Shown here: piece after piece, positions 44,901-59,500 of the stretch
How positions within the stretch are numbered: the stretch's first letter is position 1
How the letters are laid out: every line of letters starts with the position of its first letter
Origin: Echiichthys vipera
Taxonomy: Eukaryota > Chordata > Actinopteri > Perciformes > Trachinidae
Direction of reading: 5' to 3'
Assembly (NCBI GenBank): GCA_963691815.1
Contig: OY829667.1
Coordinates: 6,848,821-6,912,820, forward strand
Length of the DNA stretch: 64,000 nt
Notes under the pieces: model-generated
What the model saw: the letters and a program-made list of their open reading frames with translations, nothing else
Databases searched by the model: none
Told to the model about the DNA's origin: nothing
Program-made: the position numbers and the translations under genes

Positions 44901-47900
44901 ATTCGGTGTTTTGTGATACTACTCGAAGCTCTTTCTCCACAGAAGTCCCCACCTTTGCTCATGCAGTGAAACAACCCAGGAGGGGAAGACGAGCCGGTGC
45001 GCTTGTGCGGCTCCGCAGACGTGGGTTACGGACGCGTGCACTGGCCTACTCTGACCACGCTATGGTTCACCTGATTCTTGCATACTGGCAGAAACTTAAA
45101 CTTCCTAAACCTGTTGTGAGAACTCAAAGGAGTGGACCAATGAAGCTGTAGAGGATCTCCTGAGCGTGTTTGAACAGCTGTGTACCATCACCCGCCAGGT
45201 ACTACAACAACAACTACTACTACTACTTCTACTACAAACCCTGATTTACAGCTGATCTGTTCATGAAAAAATAAAAATTGAAGCACCAAAATCATGTATA
45301 TCCTTCCTCGTTAGTATAGTGGACAGTATCTCCGCCTGTCACGCGGAAGACCGGGGTTCGATTCCCCGACGGGGAGTATTTATTGCTCCAGGATGCAGAA
45401 GTATGTCAAATATGTTTGAAATTTACTTTTCCACTTTAGTAAAAGTAGGACCTGGTCATATTTATAGCATTAAGTTGTAAAGTCATATTATAGTTTGTAT
45501 AAAAAAGGCCACAGGGGGCATCATTACTAAATGCCAAAACCACCTCAACTGGCTTCTTTCAAAGCAAAGGAGCAGCGGCTCTACTCTGAGCTCCTACGGA
45601 TGGCTGAACTTCTCACCCTGTCTCTAAGTGAGACGCCAGCCACCCTCCTGAGAAAACCCATTTCAGCCGCTTTTACCCGCGATCTTGTTCTTGACCATAG
45701 GTGAGGGTAGAAAGGAAGTTTGACTGGTAGATTGAGAGCTTTGCCTTCCGGCTCAGCTCTCTTTTCGTCACAATGGTGCAGTAAAGCAAATACAATACTG
45801 CCCCGCTGCTCCTATTCTCCGGCCAAACTCTCACTCCATTGTTCCCCCACTCGCGAACAAGACCCCAAGGTACTTGAACTCCTTCACTTGGGGGTAAAGA
45901 ACTCATTCCCTACCCCGAAGTAAGCATCCACTGGCTGTTTAATACTCGGCTGCGAACCGATCCAGTGAGAGCTGAAGGTCACTGACCGATGATGCCACCA
46001 GGACCACATCATCTGCAAAAAGCAGAGCTGAGATCACCAGCCATCGATCTGCAACCCCTCCCTACCACGACTACGCCTTGATATCCTGTTCATGAATATC
46101 ACAAACAGGATTGGTGACAAAGCGCAGCCCTGGCGGAGGTCAACCCCCATCGGGAACGAATCCGACTTACTGCCGAGAATCCAGACACAGCTCTTGCTTG
46201 GTTGGATGGCTTTTTCATACTATGATTTTTTCCACAAACTATAATATGACTTATGATTTTTCGTAAGATATGCTTACAAAAACTTCTATTCAGCGCAAGG
46301 GCTTTATCGCTTCCTTGTAAGTATAGTGGACAGTATCTCCACCTGTCCCGCGGAAGACCTTGGTTTGATCTCTGACGGTAGAGAGAGTATTTATTGCTCC
46401 AGGATGCAGAAGTATGTCAAATATTTTTGGAATTTACTTTGTAGTGAACCTAGTAGGCAGTAGTAAAAGTAGGACCTGATCGACGTAAACACAATCCGGT
46501 CCTGGAGAGCCCAAAGCTGTTGAAGCACAGCCACCTGCCTCCAACAGCACACACTGCATGAAGTGTTTCTGAATTGGAAAGATAGAGAAATACAAACAGA
46601 GAAATATATTATTTGTAAAATGAATATTACTCTATATAGATTTTGGGCAATGATGTGGACAACGATCCCGATGATGATTCGCCTCCTTACTAGACCAACT
46701 ATGAGAAGGAAGTGCCGTCCTTCAGGCTGGCTGTAGCCCGGAGCTACGTTGCTCATGCTGTTAGCCCTCTGCTGGGGAAACACCTCCCTCCAGATGACCA
46801 GCTGACCAACCCGCTGCTCGGACGCCAGCGGCAGCAGGCAGTAGTGCTGGCAGTACAGGCACACGTCCAGCAGGTCCTCTTTAGGGAGATGGTTGGCGAT
46901 CAGGTAGGACTGGAGGGTGGATAATTTAGACACATTTTTAGTGTTTGAGGGCTTGAAACCAGCATTGTGAATTAAAATTAAAACCTCTAAATGTAACAAT
47001 TAGAAAAAGCCGGACAAATCTTTTCTTAATGTTCCACATGACAAGGCCACTAGTATGTGTGCTTTCACTGAGACACCTACCTTGTAGAACAAACAGGAGC
47101 CAAGAATGACGTAGAGACGCCTCAGGCCAAAAAAGTCCTCCGACTGACAAAGAAATAAAGATAAAGATTTATTTTTTTAATGAAAGAAAGCAAACAAATA
47201 GAGTTATTGGAGGAAGTGACCAATAATTTGTGAGTGAAATAAATTGTAGACTGAATTAAGTTTCTATAATCGTCTCTTTTGTTAAGCCAAATGTCCACGC
47301 CTAACAGGTGGTACACATTTAAAAGTACTTTATACTTTAACACAGCAGCACTGGTGTGTTTTCTCACCATTTCTCCAAAATCAGACGACTCAAAATCAGA
47401 AAGAACTGTATCCACCTCCATCTGTGGACGGGAAAATCAGATACAATAGCATTTAGTTATTAGCATGGCGAAGATATTAAATGTATCTTGTGTATGTGCT
47501 TTTTCTTGTAGCGTTATCTTTAGTCTTTGCTCCAATATTATTACATTTTCAGCTAATTCTGAGTTATGTATCGTGGCATTTTCAACAGTGGACACTAGAG
47601 GGCACCAGAGCTACATTTGTGACAACATTATCACATTCAACTTCACAACAACAGAGACACTGTGATATACGAGTAGCCGTTATTACTGTATCTATATCTA
47701 ATCCAATACTAAATTAGATTAAATATATATAAATATATTCTTCAGTCTTCTCACACACAGACAGAAATGCACCTTGATTTGTGGAGGCAGCGTGAGCCAT
47801 CGGACAGCAGGCAGTCCGTCGAGAAAAAGGGTCCCTGAGATGTCGGGGGTCGGGCTAGAGGAGCCCTCCCTCAAGCGAGAAGGCTGGATGAGCTGCTGGA

Positions 47901-50900
47901 AGAACAGGCAGAAGAAGTGGTCCAACCTGGGAGCATGGTCCGCCTTACAGAACGCACTGCGGATGACACAAAAATGACAAATGAGTGTCATGACATTATA
48001 ACACGTAAAGATTATTCATACAACTACAGAAGAAGGATAACATTTCAAGAAAAAATAAATAGATGGGAAAGATATCTAGGAGCAAAGAAAGGGGGGTTAA
48101 GAGAGTGAGGCAATGAAGACTTTGTGTAAAATCCAGCTGGAAAATTTCCTTTTGCTTTGAATTGGTGAAACACATCATTTTGATTTCAGTATATTTTGCA
48201 TTTAGCATTAAAACAACAGCCAGAAAGGGGACTTTTCAACCAGCTCTCTCAGTGGGACCACAGGAAAGCAAAGACCGACCCACCTGTCTAAGGAGCCGTA
48301 CATCACTTTTAGTGTCCGGACCACGTCTCCCACCACCGTCTGCAGATACAGCAGTGGAACTCTGGAGGGAAACGGAAAAATGTCAAACACAGACGTGAAT
48401 AAACTTCAGCTTCAGCAGATCTGCTGTTCATCAAATATTTGGACTAACGGCCAGGAGCCGTCAAGCAAAAACATTTCATAGGTTATTGTTTTTTCTACAC
48501 GCGGGTGTTTCGTCTAAAATCCGTGTATGTGCTTTTAAGCATGAATGAGATTTTGTCTCAACCGTGATGATGATTGATCGCGTTGACCTGGTTGCTAAAA
48601 AGCTGAAAAGGTGGGTAATATGACTCATCTCATGAACAACCATATGCTCCTTAAAGAGGTATTCTTCCTGTAAAGAAAAGGACAAAAGGAAGCACATGTG
48701 CACACTGAAATTGTTTTTACAGATCGCGCTCTTAAATCTCACTTAAATGTTTCCTCTTTGACAAAAGAATTTGTTCATTTCTTGAGCACACGTCATGCTC
48801 AGAAAAGTCTACTTTTCTCCGCTGGCAAAGGCTGCACTTCAACTTAAATGAGGTGGAGCTATCTCACAGTGTAATAATCTGCATGCAGCATGTGTTTGAT
48901 GCTGCCTCCCTTTACCTCTCAGCAGGAAGGCCGATGACCAACAGGTTGTTGCTTTCCTTCCAGTAGCCCACGTGTACCAGCTGTTTTCCGAGCAGGAGAG
49001 AAGAACTGGGGAGAGGAGACAGAGACAGTTAAAGTGCGACATCTAATGACAAATAGCACACAGAGAGGGGTGCGGTTGACATGAATACAATGCAACTGTT
49101 ATATTTTTAACACACAACAGCTTCCCCTGTCAGAGAACGTTCTCTCGCAGCTCACTGTTGTTTTAAACTCAACTGTATTGATATTCAAAACACCCAGCGG
49201 GGTACTGGCAGAAAAGATTTTGAGGAAGCTGCAACAAAAATACTGTGAGAATGTATCATCATCACATTCATTTTGATAGGGTTTGAAACAAGGATGAAGA
49301 AAAAAAATGCTCTGAAAACGGCACAGAATATCCCCACATCCTCCTCATGAAGCAACGAGCACTGACAGAGACAATGTGGTCTTGATTTTGAGAAAAGTTA
49401 ATACTTTACAGTATCATTGATATCACATACAACCAACATAATCTATTAAAGCAATCTAGCGACTACAGTACAAGAACATCATTATGGGTTCAAAGCCGTC
49501 ACCTGCGCACCAACTAAAGCTAAAACGATTTGTCAGCTTATAATTCAGTCAAAAATACATAACTTTGATAATCAGTTAAATGTTTAAATGCAGTTTCAAG
49601 CAGAATTACTGCTTTTCTTGGTCTCACATTGTCTGCCAGACAAAGAAATATATTTGAAGTAGGGCTGTGTGTTAGCAATAATCTGGCGACACATGATTGG
49701 GCTTACGATTAAATATATTGAGATACTGTAAGCAATGTGATATATTGCATTTTAAAACAATCGAACTTTAGGAACTCTGTCATGTTCAGAGAACTTGTGA
49801 TGAGAGTTTTTCACTATTTTCTAATATTAATGGACCAAAAAAAACATGATTTTTATGTCATGACATTTAGGAAGACATCCTGAACTGATAAAAATGTTTA
49901 AAGCAAAGCATCTTGCAGTTATAGATAGTGATTTTTAAAAAGGTTGCATTGCTATTTTTTCTCCAGGTTGCTTTCCCTACCTGAGTATCTGCCCTCCTGT
50001 GACGTTCTCCAGCATGTCACACAGAGTGAGGAAGATTCCCCGCACTCCTTTCAGCTGGCTGGATGCTTCAGACAGCGGGTACTGGTACAAGATCTCCTCC
50101 TGCACAAACACGGGAACATCTAATTAAGTGTTGCTCTGTGTCATAAAAAGAATGAAAAGATGAATCACTGGATGTTTCTGTCACATCAACGATGTTAGTT
50201 TGGTTCAGTTTTACTGTCTCCAACCCACTCTCGAATGAATGTTACTAAAATATTTCACGTTTGACTTTCCAGAGTGAGAGAAGCACATTCAGGAAATACA
50301 GGAATTCGACTTCAGCTCGGAGGAACTCTCATCTGTGCTCTGGGAAATGGTTGTGCACACATTTTCAAATAGTTTTCAACCAAACTATATATAATGATTA
50401 GAACCAACTACAAAGCGGAGACGCCCCGGGCAGATCAGTGTACTGTTTGTGATATGCTGGCACTTTTAAAGGATACAGGGCGGATAAGAGGACAGACTGG
50501 TGGGTGAGGGGATAAAAACCTTGAATGAATGGGGGCCTTGTAGCCTGGCCAACCAAAACAAAGAAACAAAGAAACAAAGAAAACAAAGAAACAAAGAACA
50601 AGCAACATTTCAGGTACATCTTCTCTGTACATACAAGCAAAAAAAACTCTGAACCACCACTGAACCGCTCTAATTTCTGCTGCCCTGCAATCAAAGGACT
50701 GACATAAATCAAAGTTGTTGGTCTTGCACGACACTGTCATTTAGAAAATCAACCACTGTGCTGACAACCCGTACTCTCCACTGCAGTTTAGGTCGTGTAA
50801 AAACAAAATCTGGTTTTCCGATTCACAAAAAAGGAACTGCAGAACCTTGAAGAACAACCATAAAGAAAACATCAACCTGCCAATAGTGCTCCAAAGGGAA

Positions 50901-51828
50901 AATGTGATTATAGTGTAGGAGGTGTTGGTCAGGAAATTAGTGTAGTTTGCAGTTTAGTTTAACAAAGAAACACACTCTGGGATTAACACTTCACTGCAAG
51001 TGAATATAAAAAGATATAAATCACAGAGTCCCGAGCATGGATCCAATTTAAAAAAGGAAGTAATATTATTTTGTTAATAGACTGTTGCACTTAACCCAAA
51101 CAGCACGTGTGAACTCACCCTAAAAAAATTGACAGCCTTAAAATGACAGGATCTGTGCTCAGAGAAGAGCGTCTGAGGCATCTCTCATTCTGTTTTCTCT
51201 TAGTGGCGCCCGAAGGTGTTGGAAACCGTCCAGAGCAGTAGCTTTCTGTAAGAGTCTGACTCACATCTGAGAAATTCAGAGAAAGCTTTCCACTCCTGGA
51301 CCTGGGATTTCCTTCACGACTCAGGTCATTCTCAACACTCTATTATTAGAATACACCTCTGTATAGTTCAATATTTCATATCCAGTGTTTATAGGGCTGC
51401 TAAGAGTCAGTGTGCAGTTGACCACAAAGTCATGATCAGGTTTCCACAAGACCCAATATCTTTCCAGACGGATGGAAAAACATGTGGTTATCCAGGGTTT
51501 AGATATCAACCTTTATGTCCTGTTTTTTTTTGCCGTCATTTCTATTTCTGTTAAATTTACTAATATTTAGGTTTTATTTGTCCACAGTCAGCACCCACTG
51601 CACCTCTGAATGCCATGGTGTCATGCTTGCTCTTTTCCCTGCTCCCTCAATGTTGCTCCTTTATAACAGCCTGTGTCTGCCTGAGGAAGTCTCTGCTTTT
51701 CTAAATTTAGTTCTCTTGCCATGCCTTTCTAATCATAGGAATGCGTCTGACCCTTACCCATGATCACAGGGAAAAGATTACTCATTTACAGTATGTAAAT
51801 ATGTAAAAAACAATAAGTAATCGTCCCT

Positions 51829-51878
<50 letters not shown>

Positions 51879-53466
51879 AATTGCGCCACAGAGACTCCAC
51901 GGCAATAGCAACTGGGTGTGGTTTTGAACGTTCACGCCCACTGCTGTGCTATTTACTCCTATGGCTGTATTCACATAGCCTCCTGCAGTACCACTGAATT
52001 GCCACCAGGTGGTCTGGCAGTGTCACTGTTTGTGTGACGTCCTGTTGTGTTCTTTAACCCCTGATATAGCTGAAGTAGGTTTTATATTTCACGCTTAGGC
52101 TATTGTTTTCCATCAGATCATTCAACCGCACTTGAAGACAGCTTAATTTCATGTAGAAAGAGAGAAAGAAAAAACACCGGAGGAATGAGCTTGGTGCTGG
52201 AGCTTGTTGCAGTGTTTCCTGCAACAAGCTCCAGCACAAAGCTCATTCCTCCGATAATCTTTGCACAAACTCCAGCGCTTGTTTTTTTTCTCTTCCTCAT
52301 AGTTTTTAAAGACTCTTGTGTCAGTGACAGAGGCAAAGATGTCTACTGTTGACTATACAGGACTCTCACACCGTCTAAAAACGGACAAGATAAGTCTGAT
52401 GATATTGGCCACCGCAGCGTGACATCAGGTTGTGTTTCTCCAAAAGTTGAATAATAATGGGCAGATGCATCGATAATGAAATTAAAGTGAGATGCAACCC
52501 TAAACAATGTAACCTCAACAACGTCATTGTTTATTGTGTTGTGGTATTGCATAAAAAAATAGCCGTCACTATTTATTGCACCATTGTTGAAGCTGTTTTG
52601 CTGCACGTTAAATTGCTTCCAGCCGTCACTTTTTAATGTCAACTGACTAATTAGCATAATATTTGCGGTGGCTTAAGACGCAATGGAAAACAGTGCGCTG
52701 AAGGACTCTTTCAGTTCATGAATTTTATTTCTTAGGACTTTGGTCAAAATGACTAAGCTGAGGTTTAAATTGAAGTTAAGACAAAAGTCTTTATTCTCAT
52801 AAAAGTTTGTGGTGTTCTTCGTAATTGTCTGTAAAAAAAAAACAAAAAACAACTGACCTCGTCCTGCGGTGATGTTGAGTCCAGTTTAAGCGTGAGATAC
52901 ATGACAATGTGCGGGATGTGTCCTATGGACATCTGAAGTTCGGCGGTGTCTTCCCCCCACAGCAGACGCACCAGCTGGCTAACTGGAGGAGAGGCCTTCG
53001 TCTTACGGACTGATGAAGTGTCGCTAGCACTGCTGCCGTCTACCTGAGCCACTGTCTCCAACGTCAGCCTCACCTGGAGGAGGTGGCAGGAAGAGAAGAA
53101 AAATAAGAAAGGAATGGGTTGGTTAGATGGTTTTTGTAAAAGAAGACAGAAGATTGGGACAAGAAAAGGAGAGACAAAAATATAATATCAGTCTGCCTAC
53201 CGGTCCCTCAGAGTTTTCATTCATTTCTAAAAAAAAAGATCAGCCACTACAGCTCCACATGATTATAGTTGGCAAGAAATATTATCAGTGCTCATGTGGG
53301 TGTTGTAGGAAAATGGAGGTGTGTATGCATGGCATGCTTCCAAGGGGAGAAAATTTCAATTATTACAGTCATTCAGGGAAAGGCAGAAAAGGGAAAATCA
53401 GGATGGTGAATGTCAGAGAGAAAGTGACACCAACATCCAGACCTAACCGCAGCATAACAAATAGCA

Positions 53467-53501
<35 letters not shown>

Positions 53502-56500
53502 TGTCTGAGCGTGTTTGACTAAATTAAAACCAGACCTCTGCAACCCAACGAAACAGTGGCAAGACAACAGACAGCCTATCTTCTGTTGTTCATGCAGTAT
53601 TTTTTTTTAAACTTTCCATACTCCAGCTCTCTATTTTACACTGCCATTCATAGAAAGTCACAATGGAAACAAAAAAAGAGCTGCACAGAATCCAACAAGC
53701 ACGCACACGGAAACACATGCAGTCAAGATGCGCAGAAGGATGAGAAACTACAACTGTGGCGTGGTTGTTAAAACAATCCATCAAATCTACATTTAAATCT
53801 TATACACTACGTCAGATTATATCTAGTGTGTAGTCAAAGAACTGACAAATTTAGATTGTTTAGATTTTCATGCATTCTGTAAATAAATCCCACACATTAT
53901 ATATTTGAAACTTGCACATAATTGATTGAAACATACAACAACAAAGCAATAAATAATTCCCTTTATAGATTCAGTGTACATTGTTTACACACTATGGTGG
54001 CATACCTGTTCACACATTGGGCCTCATTCACCAATATCTTCCTACAATGTTTCTTAAACTTGTTCTTCAGAGAAGTCTATGTCAGATTCATGACGTGTTC
54101 TTAAACCGCTGAATATTTCTGTTCCTACATTTGTGAATCCCATTTCCTCATAAATTTAAAAGCGTGTGCTAGATTATCCTAATAAGCATAAATGACCCGC
54201 TAATCCCCATAAAAGGGTATGAGACCGCAAGACCTAGTGCAAACAGCCACACACAGAAAAGGAAAACAAAAGCTGAGAGAATAAAGTCAAAAATGCCCAA
54301 ATGAAAGCCTCAAAGAGAAGGGAGCACCGGACTCCAAATGTAAAACAAAATCCAACTAAAGCTGCTGGGAAATGGAGTTGCTTTTGCAGGAAGTGAACAG
54401 CAAAACAGCTGTCAAATTTAGCAGAGATAGTAGTAGATATTAATAAAAAACCCTGCCTCAGATATCATCTGTATCTATTAAGCTCGTCTGGCAAAGCCTG
54501 TGCTTCAGGATGAATTCTTACTGCTACGTCAGAGGTTCGAGTCCAGCTCTTTGCCGCCTGTTGTCCTCTCCCTTCCCCCTTTTCCCTGTCACTCTTCAGT
54601 TCTATTACTGTTTATTTGATTTAAAACAACATTTTGCTATGTAAAATAATAAAAATAAATATTTAAAAATATTATAAATGCTTAAAATGTCAATGCAATT
54701 GACATCATTCAATATTGTACAAGGGGAAATGCAATAACTCTGTTTTGCCTAAATGTCAGCACTCAAATGTAGTAAGAGTGCTCTTCAGTGTGCGTAGATT
54801 CTGTTCTTACCTGAGAGCAAATCCCAAATAAGAAAACATTTTAAAGCTTTTCAGAAGAAAACTATTCTTAAGAACGGTTGGTGAAGGAGGCCCATTGTGC
54901 TGACTCTGAGCTAAAACCTGTCAGCGCTGAGAGGCTGAGTATGGAGGTCATGTTGATTGAAAAAAAAAAAAAAGAACCTGCGTCCAGATGTGAAAAGTAG
55001 AAACTGGATCCTAAAGTTTAAAAGAATAACACTGCTATCTACAGTCAGAGTTTTTTTTAAACACAAATGCGTGTTAAAAATTTAAACAGCATCAGAAAAC
55101 TTCATATTGCAATATTCAACTGTTTCTATATTTTCTTACACTCCTACCAGGTATTTGGAAGTTTGGACCTTTCATATCCGACCAATGCATGATTCACTCA
55201 ATAACGTCAGCATCTCTAGTCTGTACAACCACCCTTAAATGGCTTTGGGTTTGATGCAGGTTTTATTTCTATTAGAAATAAAGTTGTTTAACCCAAGGGG
55301 ACACAAAAGGAATATCCTATAAATACAATACAGTAGGTCTGAGGAGTGTCCCCTGACTGAAACATTTAATGAAAAAGTAAAAAGGTGGTGAGAACAGTGG
55401 AGGTTCTGCTGGGATTTGACCTCAAACCACTGGGGACCCTGCAGATCCAGGTATAAGTTTCAACCACTACATCTTAACTGGACACGCCCAAACTACATTT
55501 TAGTTTTTGACTCCTAACACAGAATGTGAAATATGCCATTCACTGAATATGACTCTATAACTGCTTATACTGTTTAAGACAAATAGTTATTTTTTAAATA
55601 GATGATCCAGCTTGTGACTGCCATGAACCTAAGACAGCCATTTAGTGCGCTCAAAGAAATAAATGAGGTGCTGTGGTCATTACTTTCCAAAAACATGGGC
55701 AGTCCTAGGTCATATGGTCCATACTAAATATCACATTCCCCAGTCAAAAATGTTGAAACTGTATTTTTCTAATCCAACGATCGCTCCCAGAACTCTCCAA
55801 GGTCTGTCAGTACTAACCACAGGCCACTCGCCTCCCCATCAGGCGCCTGCATCTGGGCTGCCAGCCATCTGAGGGGTATTATTAAAGAAGAGTCGAGGAG
55901 CGGTAGAACACCATGTGATGTACCTTTCAATTGGTGACTCTGACTCGTTCTCTCAGTCCTGGAAGTGATAGGTAGAAATTGTGAAATTGATATCCTCTAT
56001 TGGGATTCACGAAAAAGGAAAAAAGTAGTTTGGATTAGATTGAGCCGAGAGAATCCAATTCAGGAGTAAAAGAACGGTAGAAGATTTTCAAATAGGCAAA
56101 CCCTAAATCTGAGAAATCACTGGGTAAAGAGGCTGAGTGGGCTAACTGCAGCACTTTCTCTCATCATAAATAATAAGGATGTGGTTAGACTGGAGTGTGC
56201 TCTCACTGGAATTCCAGTCTGTTGATGTCAGTCATTTAGCACTCGCTTATAGATGGACACACACAATGATGCACACAAACTGAGGCTTGTTTGGCTGTAA
56301 GGGTTAGCAAAGGGCACGGTGGACTGACTTTACACTAATATTTGTTTCTCCAAACATAATAGGTACTGTCTACGTGCCCACACAGAAAGACCATCCTCCA
56401 ACACACACACACAAGCGTGCACTCACTAACACAAAACAATCATTCTGTCAGCAATACAACTCTATTTCCAGTTTTTTTTTGGAGTCATTGTAGTGCCTGA

Positions 56501-59500
56501 GGAAACCTTTTATTTTTCCCCAAAATCTCCCCCGCTCTTTCCCTGCAATGTAATTTAGTTTCCGACTACATCTTCTAATCAGCTGAGCTTCCAATCCCAC
56601 AACAGCTTCCTGTGGCACTGAAAAAAGAGTCGCACCACAGTCACGTCTATCCGCCGTGTTTGCCATCAACCCGTACAAACTCTGTCATTTGGAAATTCCT
56701 TCTTTTTGATGGTCTGCTTTTTGGTGAAAAGGCTCGACTGAGGCACAGACTGTGGAATTTTTTAAGCTGCCGATCAAAAGGATCGTTTCTCAGTAATTGA
56801 GGGTTTTCTGATGTTAACCGGCACTGACTTCTGCTTTCTATACACATTTTAGCAGCTTAGAAGAACACATGCGTTCAAAGTAATTTCATGTCTATGTTTA
56901 CTATCCGAGTTTGCAGTTTGTGACAAGCCAGGATCTTGAAGTTGTAAATGCTGCCTCACAAAAAAAAGAAGAGAACACTCATGTTGTGGTCCTCAAAAAA
57001 ATGGCTCCCAGTATTGTTGGCTATAAATATTGATTCCAAAGACAAACTAGAGACTGTTACTGAGCCTTTATTTGGCAGATTTACACACACTTACCTGTGT
57101 TGGTCCTGGGATGCAGGACAGAACCCTCTCGATGTTTTCAGAGGTGACGTCCACATCGTCCACTGCTACAAGAACATCCCCTGAACACAGCACGCAGGGA
57201 GAAAAGGAACATTTATCAGTTGCACATCTGGGTCAAACAGTTAATAGAAAATAAGTAATGCTTATGGTTATTAGTGTATGTTTTACAGTCCCACATAAGG
57301 TTGTCAAAAGTATCAAATACTTTGTTACTTAATACAATCTCTGTTAATAATAGATTAAATAGTATTGAGAATACAGAAGCTATAAAAAAACAGATCTATA
57401 GTCAGATTTTCAACCTAAAGCTGAACAGATGAAACAACATGGGAAGAAAATCTGGTCCTCAACCTGTGGCTGCTAATGTCATTCTCTCAACCATAATCCC
57501 ATGTTAAATCAGGTTTTCCACACACCTTGGGACTAAGAAATATATTAGAATTGAGAACCGATAGTGGAAACGCTCCGTGGATCTGACAGTAATGAAAATC
57601 AGCAGATTCTCCTGATGCACAGGGGAACATAATCATGTCCACATGAAAGGGAATGAATTCCAACAAAATTCAATCATTTAGTTACTATAATGAAGCCGCG
57701 TGCCTTCATTTTTTGGTGCACTCTGGCAAGTTGATTGTATTGTACTGATTGATTGTAATAATTTGCAACATTGCTTCTGACCTATTCCCTTGGCTGTATA
57801 GACCCAGTAAACGGCCAGTAAAGAGCTTCACCTGCTTTATGTGCAGGGAGGCTGAACCCCCATCTTAGTAACAGAGCGATTTCAGGTATTTAACCACTCT
57901 AATTGTTTAAGCATGTAGCTGTGCGGCATAAAAGCTTCTCTAAACAGTAACTCATGTGGGTAGTCATTTGTGGTGAAGCGCGACTGGCGTTCCTCCGTCT
58001 GCTACTGAAAGCTGTCCGATCATTAGCCCTGATAGTAGAAAATTTCTTCAGAGAAGCCGAGCTTTTGAAAAAGACAGATTATCATTTCTACAGAACCAGA
58101 CCTGCATTTCATTTACTCTACAAAACTGTAACAAAAGTTTCTCTAGGACTGAGTATACATCCTGCTAAGAGTTGGCCATGAGAAGTAGCTATTAAACATC
58201 CTACGGATATTTAACAAGAGCTAACACAAAAGTGAAACTATGATAATGATTTGTATCACTTTGTTGTTGTTACTATGGATTCAAAGCACTGTAAGAATTT
58301 GGCTATATCTACACAACATGATGAAGACCTGGTTGTTGAAGTACATTGCTTCAGATTAATAACAACCACATCAAATCAGAGTTCATCCAGTTAAGTACTT
58401 GGCTGTATGGTGACAGTTACTGACTTAATGGTGTTGTACATGACGCTCATTAATTAGGCTTTGGACTCTTTTCTTTAGAAATAAGACTGTGTTGTAACAA
58501 TTGTAGCCCATGTTTTGGCAGGGTATTTGTGTGGAGTGGAAATTAATGAGTCAGTGCCGGTTATTTAAATCAGAAATGCTGCATTTTCCCTGTCCTGAGG
58601 GCAAATGGGTCTTTTTTAAGGATGGAGAAAGTGTTTTCTGCACAATGTCAAAGATATTTAAAAAAACAAACAATTGTATCCTCTACATCACTGAAAAAAA
58701 TGCATGCCATCAATGAATATGAGATTAATCTGAGGCGTAATTAATGAACATATTGCTCTTTACCTCTCCTGAATGTTAATTGTGCAGCCAGACTTTTCTC
58801 CAGACTAAACTGGTGTAGTATTAGACAGCTGTATAGAAAATACTGGGATGATATTTAAGAAGATCACTGAATTTTATTCTGATAATATTTTTGGCAGTTT
58901 TATATAATGGTTAATAACAGCTAACTGTTGGAGTTATATTACCAATGAGGATTTGGCCACATTTGATGGCCGGGCTGTTGGGTATTAATCCATGAACAGT
59001 CAGTCTTTCCTCCTGTCGGATGACTGCACGGTCCGCCTGTCCTCTGCTCCAGGAGGGGCGATGCATCACCCCCAGCAGCGCTTCCAGCAGGCCTCCACTG
59101 TCAGACAGAGGTGTTGATGAACCTACTAGACGTTTAGGATTGAGGTAGACACACACTTCCTTCAGCTGCTGCTGAACCGTCACACCCTGTCTTTGACCTG
59201 GCTGGTTCTTCAGGATGGAAGCTGGAGTCGAACCGTCTTTACCCCCATCCTTCCCTCCTCCTCTGCGCTGAGATGGCCGACGTTTCCTCCTCAGGATCCT
59301 GGCAAGCCTTTTAAGCGTGGGCTCACCTTTTGTCCGTGAACCGCATCGCTGCTTCTTGTTTTGCTCTGTAATGACCTCGGCCTCCTTTTCGCTAAAACGA
59401 ACATGATTAGTGGCCACACCTTGACAGGCGGTGGCTTGGGCCAGTGCAGCCTCCTCTTCACCCTCACTCAGCTCCAGGTAGAAAAGCTCACCATTCTTTT

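Larger units (their letters stand above)
53501..57094 (-). other. intu: intu intron 3: no coding exon seen
   Basis: It holds two tRNA-like relics, at 54482-54560 and 55400-55480, and otherwise unrecognised sequence. An A-rich tract is at 54959-54974. Frames such as 55663-55872 have no recognised homologue. Confidence 0.5.

Noticed and set aside
46391..46999. A 202-codon frame on the - strand running through intu exons 11 and 12
   Set aside because: It reads through introns. The true exons have consensus splice sites and a better family match.
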